A stretch of DNA of 64,000 bases from positions 1 through 64,000 of the forward strand of contig CAJTZH010000006.1 in NCBI GenBank assembly GCA_910584325.1. Reading direction: 5' to 3'. A model generated the notes under the pieces. The model was not told the DNA's origin, did not search any database, and saw only the letters and a list, made by a program, of their open reading frames with translations. Position numbers and translations under genes: made by a program. Shown piece by piece: positions 1 through 8,463 of the stretch. The DNA comes from an uncultured Lachnospiraceae bacterium. Lineage in GTDB: Bacteria > Bacillota > Clostridia > Lachnospirales > Lachnospiraceae. Every line of letters starts with the position of its first letter. Position 1 is the stretch's first letter.

Positions 1-147
1 GGCAGTCAGCTTATTTATAATATCACTTCCATTTTAGGAAGTCAACATCTTTTTTTATTTTTTACAAATTTTTTTTGCAAAAGAAAAAGGTCTTAAAAGA
101 TAACCCCTTTAAGCTACCTTTCTATAGACCTTTCAATAACGCTGTTA
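1..147. other. Left-edge intergenic stretch, no gene seen
   Basis: AT-rich spacer downstream of the cvpA-like gene. On the plus strand a short 6-bp hairpin (25-42) followed by a T-rich run could end a gene lying left of the window, but the stem is weak. The hairpin at 86-133 is listed separately. No coding potential is visible. Confidence 0.4.
86..133 (-). terminator. Possible terminator of the cvpA-like gene
   Basis: The arms AAAGGTCT (86-93) and AGACCTTT (126-133) are complementary and enclose a loop of about 32 bases that can itself fold. On the minus strand the stem is followed by a U-rich run (TTTTTCTTTT). The long loop makes it less certain than the other terminators here. Confidence 0.45.
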
Positions 148-810
148 CTACTTGAATAATAAAGACATAATAATATTCTTATTATAAAGAAATGTTAAAA
201 ATGAACTATCATTTATCTGGGCATACATATTATAGGCAAATTCCGAACCGTTTGTCAGACTGATAATAATAAAGAATACCCATACAACTACCAGACCTTC
301 CAATATCCCTATGATTAAACCGGCAATTTTATTGACTCCATGAATAATCGGCAAATGCGACATTAAATTAACCGCGGCAAATAATAACTTGATAATTATC
401 ATTGCTCCTATGAATGTTACCAGAAAAACTAACACATCAAACACCATTGCTGTCAGCCGTTCTGCTATCATTTGCGCAATGCCGCCTCTGTCCAAAATCA
501 TATTTTGCCCTGCAAGTACATAATTTTGAATATTTTCCGGAAGCTGCAACTGGTCCATTGCAGATTGAATATCTCCGATTGCACTCTGCCTTAGCGCGTC
601 GTTTACATATGTATATGTCCCTTCATACACCGAATCATACAGTTTTGTCTGTTGAAGCCATGTACTGATATATGGTGAAATCAATGTTGCTACGTATAAA
701 GTAAGAATCAACGACAGCACTGAAAGCATCATTTTAATGAATCCCTTGGCATGGCCAATAAAGCCAAAAATCGCTATGATTGCAATAACTACTAACGTTA
801 ACGTATTCAT
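148..810 (-). CDS. CvpA family membrane protein
   Basis: Predicted 220-residue integral membrane protein with four hydrophobic stretches: roughly residues 3-22 and 27-46 at the start, and 120-145 and 160-185 in the second half. The early pattern of small and hydrophobic residues with a GHAKGFIK turn after the first helix is typical of the CvpA (colicin V production accessory) family, whose role in Firmicutes is not settled. The start is an ATG preceded by GGAGG at a 5-base distance. It lies 41 bases downstream of the DUF5711-like gene on the same strand and may share its transcript. The family call is by sequence pattern only; no specific function can be read. Confidence 0.8.
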   Translation of the reverse strand: MNTLTLVVIAIIAIFGFIGHAKGFIKMMLSVLSLILTLYVATLISPYISTWLQQTKLYDSVYEGTYTYVNDALRQSAIGDIQSAMDQLQLPENIQNYVLAGQNMILDRGGIAQMIAERLTAMVFDVLVFLVTFIGAMIIIKLLFAAVNLMSHLPIIHGVNKIAGLIIGILEGLVVVWVFFIIISLTNGSEFAYNMYAQINDSSFLTFLYNKNIIMSLLFK

Positions 811-851
811 AAATACCTCCCAACCTGTTATGATTACTCTGTAATCTTTAA

Positions 852-2021
852 TTAGTTTAACTTAATTTCCTGAATATATTTTGAGTTAAATACTAAGAAT
901 CTCTGATTACTGTCGAGTGGTATTATTTTCTCTATAATCATATCAAAGTTATTCCTGTATTTTACCTTTCCTTTTAAACTTACCAACGCAAAGGTTTTTT
1001 CATTATAAAGTATTACATCCTGTTTTTGAAATTCAAAATTTCTATAGTCTTCACTAAATAAAAGCTCCGCTGCCTTTTGTCCCTTCATATTATATATTTC
1101 CATACGGTACTTATCTACCGAATCTGCGTTATTAAATATAATGCCAACATATTCACTGTTATATGTTATTTTCTGAAGCTGGTTTTCAAACGTCACCTCC
1201 TGCACCAGTTCCGGATACTGCGAAATGTTATAAAAACTTACTCTATCCTCCCCAAAAGCAACAACCGTATTATTATTTACAAATTCAACTTTCCCCACAA
1301 GCGATGTCCCATAATGGTTAAATCCACCGACCAGACGGTCTACAGAATTTTGACCGACATCGGAAAAGTTATAAAAAGCAAGATTTGTCTGTAAACTTTC
1401 ACCGTTGACAGAGACATATGACACTACCAACTTACTTCCATCATTAGAAAGCGCCATATCTAGCGGATAGCCGTCTCCTGCAAGTGATGTGATAATATAA
1501 GTAAGTTTAGTTCCCGAAGAATCATACATATTAATATAATTTGTATTTCCGTCCTCCAAAGAAACTGCCGTAACGCCCTGCTGCGCAACATCAACCTGTG
1601 TAACGGTCATTGCTGCGTCTATCTCCGTCTTAATTCCATTTTTATTATATAAATACAAATTTCGTCCGGAAATATTTCCGACTACAATGTATTCGTCACA
1701 GATACGCACTTGCGGATTATTAATTTCATACGCGTGATTCCAAATAACACTTCCGTCGTTTTTATAGTAAGCAATTCCGTCTGTACTGTATCGTATATAT
1801 CCGTCCTGATACTTTAAATACGATGCATTATGACCGTCCTCTCTTGTCGTTGAATGCAATATATCGAAACTCGTATACGCAACATTCGAACTATAGACAT
1901 TTATAATACAAATCAATATTACTACCACGATAATAATTGCCGCCGCAATTTTAATAGATGCAGCATGCCCCTTAAAATACGGTATCACATTGTTTGATTT
2001 TGTGTTTTCTCCCTTGTTCAT
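852..2021 (-). CDS. DUF5711-like single-pass membrane protein
   Basis: 389-residue protein with a lysine/asparagine-rich cytoplasmic N-terminus, one membrane helix at about residues 24-45, and an outer part rich in short beta-strand segments (for example IYNMKGQ, FYNFSDVG, LVSLKGKVKY) that read like blades of a beta-propeller. This shape matches a family of unknown function common in Lachnospiraceae (annotated DUF5711; I am recalling the name and could not search). Its neighbours are a CvpA-like membrane protein and an MPN/LysM membrane protein, both envelope proteins, so an envelope sensing or scaffold role is plausible but unproven. The start ATG has a weak GGGATAG ribosome site six bases upstream. 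Confidence 0.7.
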   Translation of the reverse strand: MNKGENTKSNNVIPYFKGHAASIKIAAAIIIVVVILICIINVYSSNVAYTSFDILHSTTREDGHNASYLKYQDGYIRYSTDGIAYYKNDGSVIWNHAYEINNPQVRICDEYIVVGNISGRNLYLYNKNGIKTEIDAAMTVTQVDVAQQGVTAVSLEDGNTNYINMYDSSGTKLTYIITSLAGDGYPLDMALSNDGSKLVVSYVSVNGESLQTNLAFYNFSDVGQNSVDRLVGGFNHYGTSLVGKVEFVNNNTVVAFGEDRVSFYNISQYPELVQEVTFENQLQKITYNSEYVGIIFNNADSVDKYRMEIYNMKGQKAAELLFSEDYRNFEFQKQDVILYNEKTFALVSLKGKVKYRNNFDMIIEKIIPLDSNQRFLVFNSKYIQEIKLN

Positions 2022-2062
2022 CTACATCTATCCCTTATAAAATATGATAAAGTCCTTTCTCT

Positions 2063-2090
2063 ATTTTATCATGAATGTTAAAATATTCAA
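2063..2090 (-). promoter_or_regulatory. Possible promoter of the DUF5711-like gene
   Basis: TTGAAT (2085-2090) and TAAAAT (2063-2068) are separated by 16 bases on the minus strand. The -35 element overlaps the end of the upstream LysM gene. An 8-bp inverted repeat (ATGATAAA / TTTATCAT, 2044-2072) overlaps the -10 region and could be an operator or leader hairpin. Confidence 0.4.
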
Positions 2091-3292
2091 GGAAGTTTTA
2101 TTTTCTGACCTTCATAAATTTTATCCATGTCCTCTATATTATTCAATTTCATAATCTCCTTAACCATAGAAGAATCCCCGTAATACTTTTTACTGATATA
2201 TAAAAGATTCTCTCCCTTTTCAATCGTATGCTCTTTATAAGTCTTTTCAGCCGCCGTTGTCTCAGGCACCACATTCGTATTTACCGTAAGATAACTTCCT
2301 GTGGTTTCCACTTCTGTCGTTGTTTCCTGCTCTAAAATAGTCGTGGGTTCTTCCGTTGGCGCTTCTGTTGTCGGCTCCTGCACACCCTGAGAATCTGTTT
2401 TTGCATTTGCATCTGTTGTGGCGTCTGTCGGATATACATCCCCGTCTACCTTGATAACCGGCGTAAGCGTAGACGATGTATTTTCAGGCTTAACGGTCGT
2501 CTCGCCGCTCCTGCGCGAATCAACCACATACATACCAATAAACAAAATTAATACAACCATTGCAACATTTGCACAATAATTTACAAACGCCTGCCTTTTC
2601 CCACTCTTTGACTGTACAGGCTTATTTTCTTCATCACCCATAATCGTGCGGTAACTTTGCTTGGAATCCATTATTTTTTCACTGTCTTCCGTCTCCACTT
2701 CCAGCTTCTTTCCATTCCTCATATCCACCATGTATTCCTGCATTTCCTCATTTCTTTCGTAATAAATCGTATAGCCGCTCTGTCTTACAAACTGGCTATT
2801 TTCATAAGTACAGAAATATCTTGAATTTTCCTGACGGTCAAACACAAAAAGGACCTTTTCCCCGCCTCCAAAATTATCCGCATGTGTTTTTTTCATTGTC
2901 CGTAAAATGGATGCATTTACTCTGTCAATGGAAATGAACCAGCCGACGATTTCCTGGGACGGAAAATATTTCCCTGCAATTTCATAAATGTAAGACCAGT
3001 CATTTTCGGCAATGGCAATCTGACTTTCACTGACAAATACATCAGGAACCATGATTGCGCCTTTAATGAAAACATATCTGTCTGAACCCGACTTTTGTGC
3101 CATTCCCATTAAAACGCCTACAACAGTTTCGCTTTCTTCTTTATGGACCTCTTCAATAAAATTAATAGCATAATCCTCTATGTATATCTTTCTTGAGTCT
3201 TTTATATCCCCTACCTGTTTAATATTTTTAGGCAGACGAATGACATCATTGCTTTTTCCATTATCTTTTGGAGTATACACTACTTCTATCAT
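2087..3292 (-). CDS. Membrane protein: degenerate MPN/JAB-like domain, TM helix, LysM
   Basis: 401-residue protein in three parts. Residues about 35-180 have the pattern of an MPN/JAB domain: a hydrophobic strand ending VGVLMG, then IVGWF where active JAMM proteases have VGWYHSHP. The zinc-binding HxH is replaced by I120-S-I122 and the SxxD pair is absent, so the domain would be catalytically dead. A single membrane helix spans about 239-257 after a basic stretch, predicting the MPN-like part in the cytoplasm. A Thr/Glu/Pro-rich linker (about 260-350) leads to one C-terminal LysM repeat (353-400), expected to bind peptidoglycan outside. The ATG is preceded by AAGGAGG at 8 bases. The LysM call is firm; the MPN call is inference from motif spacing. 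A role linking the wall to cytoplasmic partners is speculation. Confidence 0.75.
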   Translation of the reverse strand: MIEVVYTPKDNGKSNDVIRLPKNIKQVGDIKDSRKIYIEDYAINFIEEVHKEESETVVGVLMGMAQKSGSDRYVFIKGAIMVPDVFVSESQIAIAENDWSYIYEIAGKYFPSQEIVGWFISIDRVNASILRTMKKTHADNFGGGEKVLFVFDRQENSRYFCTYENSQFVRQSGYTIYYERNEEMQEYMVDMRNGKKLEVETEDSEKIMDSKQSYRTIMGDEENKPVQSKSGKRQAFVNYCANVAMVVLILFIGMYVVDSRRSGETTVKPENTSSTLTPVIKVDGDVYPTDATTDANAKTDSQGVQEPTTEAPTEEPTTILEQETTTEVETTGSYLTVNTNVVPETTAAEKTYKEHTIEKGENLLYISKKYYGDSSMVKEIMKLNNIEDMDKIYEGQKIKLP

Positions 3293-3574
3293 GACCTAAT
3301 CCTCCTTGTCATTTTGATGTCATGCTAACACATTCATTCCGCAAAATTTATCATAGCGTGTCATCGACAGCAAAAATTTTTCCGACAGCATAAGTACTTT
3401 TTTACTCCATTTTCCGGATATTTTTTCTTTTATTATAGATACCCTTGGAAATTTATGAAATTCCTTCCAGAATTTTGTAGATTAAAAAAATCATTAAAAA
3501 AGAATTTTTTACATAAATATGGTAATAATGAGGACTAAATATTCTCAAAATATATTTCAGTAAGGAGAAATTAG
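3293..3574. other. Divergent intergenic region, 282 bases
   Basis: AT-rich spacer between the MPN/LysM gene (minus) and yyaC (plus). I see no terminator and no convincing sigma-A promoter. yyaC is a sporulation gene, so a sporulation sigma-factor promoter may lie in about 3500-3560, but I cannot assign hexamers with confidence. Confidence 0.4.
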
Positions 3575-4138
3575 ATGATAACATACTATGATTCGGCAAA
3601 TCAGATTTCTTCCTATAAAATGGGATTGGACCTTTCGTCTCTGATTAATGCCAAAATGAAGCGTGATAACCAATTAATCATTTTATGCATAGGAAGCGAC
3701 CGTTCCACCGGCGACAGCCTTGGTCCGCTCATTGGGCATAAGTTAAGCAGATATAATTTGGACAATGTATTTATTTACGGAACATTACAGGAACCCGTTC
3801 ACGCATCAAATATTCAGCATGCTATTGACGCTATTTACGATAATTTTGACAACCCTTTCATTCTCGCAATTGATGCTTCTTTGGGCACCCGAAATCATGT
3901 AGGATACTACACCCTTGGACAAGGTCCCCTTGTTCCCGGTCTTGGTGTAAACCGCACCCTTCCCGCAATAGGAGATATCCACATTACCGGCATTGTAAAT
4001 TACTCCGGTCTTTTTGACGGTATGCTCTTACAAACAACACGCTTATCTTCTGTTATGACGCTTGCCGACACGATATCCACCGGAATTATTATAGGAATCC
4101 GTCATTGCATACATGCTACTATAGAAAATTATGCTTAA
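3575..4138 (+). CDS. yyaC: Spore protease YyaC family protein
   Basis: 187-residue protein of the YyaC (DUF1256) family, related in fold to the germination protease GPR. The diagnostic segment GSDRSTGDSLGPLIG is at about residues 42-56, followed by the conserved DASLG (near residue 105) and a Gly-rich GQGPLVPGLGV segment. Family length is about 190-210, so it is complete. AAGGAG sits seven bases before the ATG. Known family members are restricted to spore formers and expressed during sporulation; the substrate is not well defined. It lies 45 bases upstream of the cytidylate-kinase-like gene and the two probably share a transcript ending at 4841-4880. Confidence 0.9.
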   Translation: MITYYDSANQISSYKMGLDLSSLINAKMKRDNQLIILCIGSDRSTGDSLGPLIGHKLSRYNLDNVFIYGTLQEPVHASNIQHAIDAIYDNFDNPFILAIDASLGTRNHVGYYTLGQGPLVPGLGVNRTLPAIGDIHITGIVNYSGLFDGMLLQTTRLSSVMTLADTISTGIIIGIRHCIHATIENYA

Positions 4139-4183
4139 ACCTGCTATAATATTCTTATAATATTTGCAAAAGGAGTGAGCAGC

Positions 4184-4816
4184 ATGAATAACTTTGTTAT
4201 CACAATTGCAAGAGGATACGGAAGCGGCGGAAAAACAGTCGGAAAAGAATTGGCAAAAATTTTAGATGTGCCTTGTTATGACCGTGAAATTTTGCAGATG
4301 GCATCAGACGAAAGCGGTATTAGCGAAGAATTATTTCACCAGTCCGACGAGAAAGTTACACCAAGCATCTTTAATGTTAAAAAAGGCGTCTATAAAGGAG
4401 GGTTGATTCCACCGGAAGATTCCGACTTTGTATCGGATGAAAACTTATTCAATTATCAGGCTAAAATTATTCGTGAAAAAGCAAGCGAAGAATCCTGCAT
4501 CATCATTGGCAGAGCTGCCGATTATATTTTACGAACATTTCCAAATACAGTAAGCGTAAATGTTCAAGCTCCACTCGACGTATGTATCGCAACTATAGTA
4601 GAACGTCAAAGCCTGTCCGCAAAAGAAGCCGAACGCAAAATTCTTAAAATTAATAAATATCGTTCTGACTTCTACAGCCACTATACAGGTTTAAAATGGA
4701 ATGACCCGATTAATTACGATATCACATTGAACAGCGCAAGAATCGGTATGGACCGTTGCGCACAGGCAATTATCGGTTTTACGGAATTTAAGCTTGGAAG
4801 AAAAATAACAAAATAA
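4184..4816 (+). CDS. Cytidylate kinase-like family protein
   Basis: 210-residue P-loop protein. The N-terminus ITIARGYGSGGKTVGKELA carries a Walker A-like GSGGKT loop; a CYDREIL segment follows, then IIIGRAADYIL and an arginine-rich lid (ERQSLSAKEAERKI). These are hallmarks of the cytidylate-kinase-like group widespread in Clostridia and distinct from true Cmk. The substrate is uncertain. I place the start at ATG 4184 rather than the GTG at 4175, because AAAGGAGTG overlaps the GTG and is correctly spaced only for the ATG. It follows yyaC on the same strand. Confidence 0.85.
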   Translation: MNNFVITIARGYGSGGKTVGKELAKILDVPCYDREILQMASDESGISEELFHQSDEKVTPSIFNVKKGVYKGGLIPPEDSDFVSDENLFNYQAKIIREKASEESCIIIGRAADYILRTFPNTVSVNVQAPLDVCIATIVERQSLSAKEAERKILKINKYRSDFYSHYTGLKWNDPINYDITLNSARIGMDRCAQAIIGFTEFKLGRKITK

Positions 4817-4840
4817 AATTACATACCTTATTAACAAACA

Positions 4841-4880
4841 AAGCCGTGAAAGAGTTCTGTCTCTTACACGGCTTCATCTT
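4841..4880 (+). terminator. Terminator after the cytidylate-kinase-like gene
   Basis: Arms AAGCCGTG (4841-4848) and CACGGCTT (4867-4874), with AAGAG/CTCTT extending the stem inward, followed by a T-rich run (TCTTTTTCTTT). It sits between two convergent genes and may also stop aconitase transcription. Confidence 0.85.
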
Positions 4881-4885
4881 TTTCT

Positions 4886-7171
4886 TTAATCTCTATAATA
4901 GTTAATAAGGCAGCCTTTCAAAATAATTGTTCTTTCATCATCCGTCAAATCGCCTAATTTTAAATCAAACTCTTTCAACGTGTCACTGACAACATAGGCT
5001 TTAATTACATCATCTTTATTTTCAACTGCCTCCTTAATACCCGGAATAAATAAATAATCACCATTTTTAAACGGCAGCTCACCCTGCTCAATTAAAAACG
5101 GAAGCATACCCCAGTTAATTAAGTTAGAGCGATATCTCTTTGTCGCATACTCATTGGCAATGTTCGCCCAGCCGCCAAGCACCTTCTGGCAGGAAGCTGC
5201 CTGCTCCCTTGCAGAACCGTCACCCGGTTTCACTGCGAAAATAGTACTTCCTATACCGGTATTTTCTTTGCATACATCAGGGTACACCTCTTTAATTTGA
5301 TGCATTATGTCCTTTAACTCCGGAAGGACCTCTCCCATACAGTTTCCTTCTCTTCTTGCATACTCTGCCGCCTGCACTTCTTTTGCCCTTCCTACATACG
5401 CTGGGTCCTTTCTTGACAATGTGAACTGTGCAAGTCCAATCGGATTAGACCGATAGGATGACGTCTCACCGGACGGAATTAATTCATCAGTCGTTGTTAC
5501 CGGGTCATGAATTTCAGAAACAACCTTCAATACAAGATTCTTTGTGAGCGCTACCATCGCCGGCCAATCCTTAATATTCGGACCGAATTTAATCTCAACC
5601 GACGGGTCGGCCACACCCTTGCTGTCAAATACGCGGTTATCATAAATTGTCTTATCAAAGAAATACTTTGGATTTGTAAATTCTACATCCACATCTGTAG
5701 CAGCAGTCAGGTATCCCTTATTCGCCGCAGTAGCCGCAATTGAACGCGCATCCATAAGCGCAACAGACGCAATCTGACCATTCTGAAGCTTTGAGCCTTC
5801 TCTGTTCGGGAAGTTTCTCGTTGAATGACGGATACTGAATGCATTATTTGCAGGCGTATCCCCCGCGCCAAAGCACGGTCCACAGAACGCAGTCTTAACA
5901 ATCGCACCCGTTGCAAGCAAATCCGCCATTCTTCCGTTCTTTGCGAGTTCCAGATAAATAGGCGTACTTGCCGGATATACGCTTAACGTAAATTCATCCG
6001 CGCCGATACTCTTTCCTTTAAGAATATCCGCCGCCGCGCAAATATTTTCAAAACCTCCGCCTGCGCAGCCCGCTATAATACCTTGTTCTACATACAATCT
6101 ACCGTCTCTTACTTTATCCTTTAACGTAAAATCTACCTGACCGTCAAGACTTACAAGCGCTTTCTTCTCACAGTCATCCAGAATATCCATAAGATTTGCA
6201 TTTAATTCTTCAATCGTATAAACATTACTCGGATGAAACGGCATCGCAATCATCGGCTTAATTGTGCTCAAATCAACATACACCATACCGTCATAGTATG
6301 TAACTTTGGCAGGCGTAAGTTCCTTGTAACTTTCACTTCTTCCGTGAATATCATAAAACTCTTTTATCTTTTCATCTGTCATCCAAATAGAGGAAAGACA
6401 TGTCGTCTCCGTCGTCATGACATCAATACCGATTCTGTAATCAGCGCTTAACTTCGAAACGCCGGGACCCACAAATTCCATTACCTTATTCTTAACATAA
6501 CCGTTTGCAAAAACAGCCCCGATAATTGCCAGCGCAACATCCTGAGGACCGACCCCTTTTGCCGGCTCGCCAGTCAGATAAATACCTACAACGCCCGGCA
6601 TCGCAACATCATATGTCTTGCAAAGAAGCTGCTTTGCCAATTCGCCGCCGCCTTCACCAATCGCCATCGTTCCCAGTGCTCCATAGCGCGTATGAGAATC
6701 CGAACCCAATATCATCGCGCCGCATTCAGCGAGCATTTCTCTCGCAAACTGATGAATTACAGCCTGATGCGGTGGAACATAAACACCGCCATATTTTTTT
6801 GCACAGGTAAGCCCAAACATATGGTCGTCTTCATTAATTGTACCGCCAACGGCACACAAACTATTATGACAGTTTGTCAGCACATACGGAACCGGAAATT
6901 TTTCAAGTCCGGAAGCTCTCGCCGTCTGAATTATGCCGACAAAAGTAATGTCGTGCGATGTAAGTTTATCAAACTTAATCTTCAGCTTCTCCATATTGTC
7001 TGAAGTATTATGGTTTTTTAAAATAGTATAAGCAATTGTATTCTTCGCTGCTTCCTCTTTATCCGGCCTGCTTCCCGTCATGGATTCTATCTTTGCTGCC
7101 GCCTCTGTTGTATCTTCCACCACATCCACACCATTGATGAGATATGCTCCTGCCTTGCTCAAATTAATCAT
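4886..7171 (-). CDS. Aconitate hydratase family enzyme
   Basis: 761-residue aconitase-superfamily protein, expected to interconvert citrate and isocitrate through a [4Fe-4S] cluster in the cytoplasm. Visible landmarks are the early active-site block [22 protein letters not shown], the [12 protein letters not shown] block (about residue 157), one cluster cysteine in GCAGGGFEN (about 369) and two in CGPCFGAGD (about 432-435), then NFPNREGS, and in the swivel domain [12 protein letters not shown]. Length fits the single-chain bacterial and mitochondrial type. Isopropylmalate or homoaconitate use is less likely because those are usually split or shorter. The start follows the HIT gene by 14 bases, so hit and the aconitase gene look co-transcribed. 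No other TCA-cycle gene is in the window; glutamate synthesis is the likely purpose. Confidence 0.88.
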   Translation of the reverse strand: MINLSKAGAYLINGVDVVEDTTEAAAKIESMTGSRPDKEEAAKNTIAYTILKNHNTSDNMEKLKIKFDKLTSHDITFVGIIQTARASGLEKFPVPYVLTNCHNSLCAVGGTINEDDHMFGLTCAKKYGGVYVPPHQAVIHQFAREMLAECGAMILGSDSHTRYGALGTMAIGEGGGELAKQLLCKTYDVAMPGVVGIYLTGEPAKGVGPQDVALAIIGAVFANGYVKNKVMEFVGPGVSKLSADYRIGIDVMTTETTCLSSIWMTDEKIKEFYDIHGRSESYKELTPAKVTYYDGMVYVDLSTIKPMIAMPFHPSNVYTIEELNANLMDILDDCEKKALVSLDGQVDFTLKDKVRDGRLYVEQGIIAGCAGGGFENICAAADILKGKSIGADEFTLSVYPASTPIYLELAKNGRMADLLATGAIVKTAFCGPCFGAGDTPANNAFSIRHSTRNFPNREGSKLQNGQIASVALMDARSIAATAANKGYLTAATDVDVEFTNPKYFFDKTIYDNRVFDSKGVADPSVEIKFGPNIKDWPAMVALTKNLVLKVVSEIHDPVTTTDELIPSGETSSYRSNPIGLAQFTLSRKDPAYVGRAKEVQAAEYARREGNCMGEVLPELKDIMHQIKEVYPDVCKENTGIGSTIFAVKPGDGSAREQAASCQKVLGGWANIANEYATKRYRSNLINWGMLPFLIEQGELPFKNGDYLFIPGIKEAVENKDDVIKAYVVSDTLKEFDLKLGDLTDDERTIILKGCLINYYRD

Positions 7172-7185
7172 ATATCATAAACCTC

Positions 7186-7611
7186 CTATTGTTTTTTCAG
7201 TCTGTTTCGAATTGCTTCGGCGTATTCATCTATCTGTCCGTCGGTAATCTCTCCCGGCTCCCACACAAGATTCACTTTATCGTCCCTATACCTTGGAATG
7301 ATATGCATATGGAAATGGAATACCGTCTGCCCTGCCGCCTCATTATTATTCTGAAGAATGTTCATTCCATCGCATCCAAACTCTTCGTTAATCGCCCGCG
7401 CCACTTTCGCTGCAATCGTGAAAACTTTTCCTGTATAATCTTCATCCATGGAAAATACATTATCGAAATGTTTTTTGGGTAAAACAAGAGCATGTCCTTT
7501 TGACGCCGGCCCCCTGTCTAATATCACTTTGAATTGGTCATCCTCATAAAGCGCCTGTGCGGGTATAACGCCATTTGCAATCTTACAAAATATACAATCA
7601 TCTTTTATCAT
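7186..7611 (-). CDS. HIT family nucleotide-binding protein
   Basis: 141-residue histidine-triad protein. The N-terminal CIFCKI with two cysteines is the usual zinc-binding start, and the catalytic triad is HFHMHIIPRY near residues 99-108. Members hydrolyse dinucleoside polyphosphates or nucleotide phosphoramidates. Length is typical for the bacterial HinT/Hit group. It is the first gene of a two-gene unit with aconitase and has its own promoter at 7646-7674. Confidence 0.92.
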   Translation of the reverse strand: MIKDDCIFCKIANGVIPAQALYEDDQFKVILDRGPASKGHALVLPKKHFDNVFSMDEDYTGKVFTIAAKVARAINEEFGCDGMNILQNNNEAAGQTVFHFHMHIIPRYRDDKVNLVWEPGEITDGQIDEYAEAIRNRLKKQ

Positions 7612-7645
7612 TCCTACAAACTCCCTTTCATAACTGTTACTATAT

Positions 7646-7674
7646 AAAATACCATAAATTATTTCACTTTACAA
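7646..7674 (-). promoter_or_regulatory. Sigma-A-like promoter of the hit-aconitase unit
   Basis: TTGTAA (7669-7674) and TATTTT (7646-7651) with a 17-base spacer on the minus strand. The -35 hexamer overlaps the -35 of the divergent kinase promoter almost completely. Confidence 0.65.
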
Positions 7675-7696
7675 TAAACCTTGCGCAGAGTATTAT
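7668..7696 (+). promoter_or_regulatory. Sigma-A-like promoter of the histidine kinase gene
   Basis: TTTACA (7668-7673) and TATTAT (7691-7696) with a 17-base spacer. It shares its -35 region, on the opposite strand, with the hit promoter, so only one polymerase could occupy the site at a time. Confidence 0.65.
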
Positions 7697-7725
7697 ATTA
7701 GAAAAAGAAAATATGAGGTATTGCT

Positions 7726-8463
7726 ATGCTAAATTATGAAGACTTTCAGCAAATCAAAGACTTAAAAGATAAAAATTACGAAGCTTATACCATAATCAAA
7801 AAGATGTCGGACTTTTGTCTGAATACGCTTTCTATCAGTTTCCATGATATAAAAAATCATATTGCGTATATTTCCAGTTACTGTCAGCTCGCTAAATTAA
7901 AAAATGAACCCTTAACCCAAACAAGAGAATTTTCACGCATCGAAACAGGTCTGAGAGATTTAACCAATTTATCAACCCGTATCAGCCTTTTACGCTATAG
8001 TTTCTGTGATTCCGATTTTATAGAATACAGATTATCCGACATCTGGAAAAATGCATTAGATACCGTAAAGAACTATGCCTCTAATCCATCTTATAAAATC
8101 CTCAATGCTAACACCGTTGAAAACTGCAGCTTTAAACTATTCTGTAATCCTGAAAATACAGCGCAGGCGCTTTCCGAAATTATATTAAACGCTATCGAAG
8201 CATGTCAAACCGGCAATGCCGTACTTTCCGTTTCCCTTTCGGAACAAGACGATTTTCTCCATCTTTCTATATCTGATAACGGCAGCGGGTTTTCTGACGA
8301 AATGCTTGTTGAAGGAATGAACCCTTTCGTCACTGAAAAAGCCAATCATACAGGATTAGGTCTTTGCATTGCAGCAATCACCCTATGCATGCAAAACGGC
8401 AACCTGCAGCTTTCAAATACTGATAACGGAGCAAAAGTTACCGCTGTCTTCCCCCGTCTTTGA
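7726..8463 (+). CDS. Soluble sensor histidine kinase
   Basis: 245-residue kinase with no membrane helix and no recognisable sensor domain. The H-box HDIKNHIAYISSYCQLA at about residues 40-56 supplies the phospho-acceptor His; the ATPase part shows the N-box NAIEACQTG (about 156), the G1 box DNGSGFSDEM (about 184) and the G2 box GLGLCIA (about 210). It is short for the family, close to a bare DHp plus HATPase module. No response regulator gene is near, so the partner is elsewhere. The TGA stop touches the stop codon of the convergent gene at 8464 with no base between them. Confidence 0.85.
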   Translation: MLNYEDFQQIKDLKDKNYEAYTIIKKMSDFCLNTLSISFHDIKNHIAYISSYCQLAKLKNEPLTQTREFSRIETGLRDLTNLSTRISLLRYSFCDSDFIEYRLSDIWKNALDTVKNYASNPSYKILNANTVENCSFKLFCNPENTAQALSEIILNAIEACQTGNAVLSVSLSEQDDFLHLSISDNGSGFSDEMLVEGMNPFVTEKANHTGLGLCIAAITLCMQNGNLQLSNTDNGAKVTAVFPRL

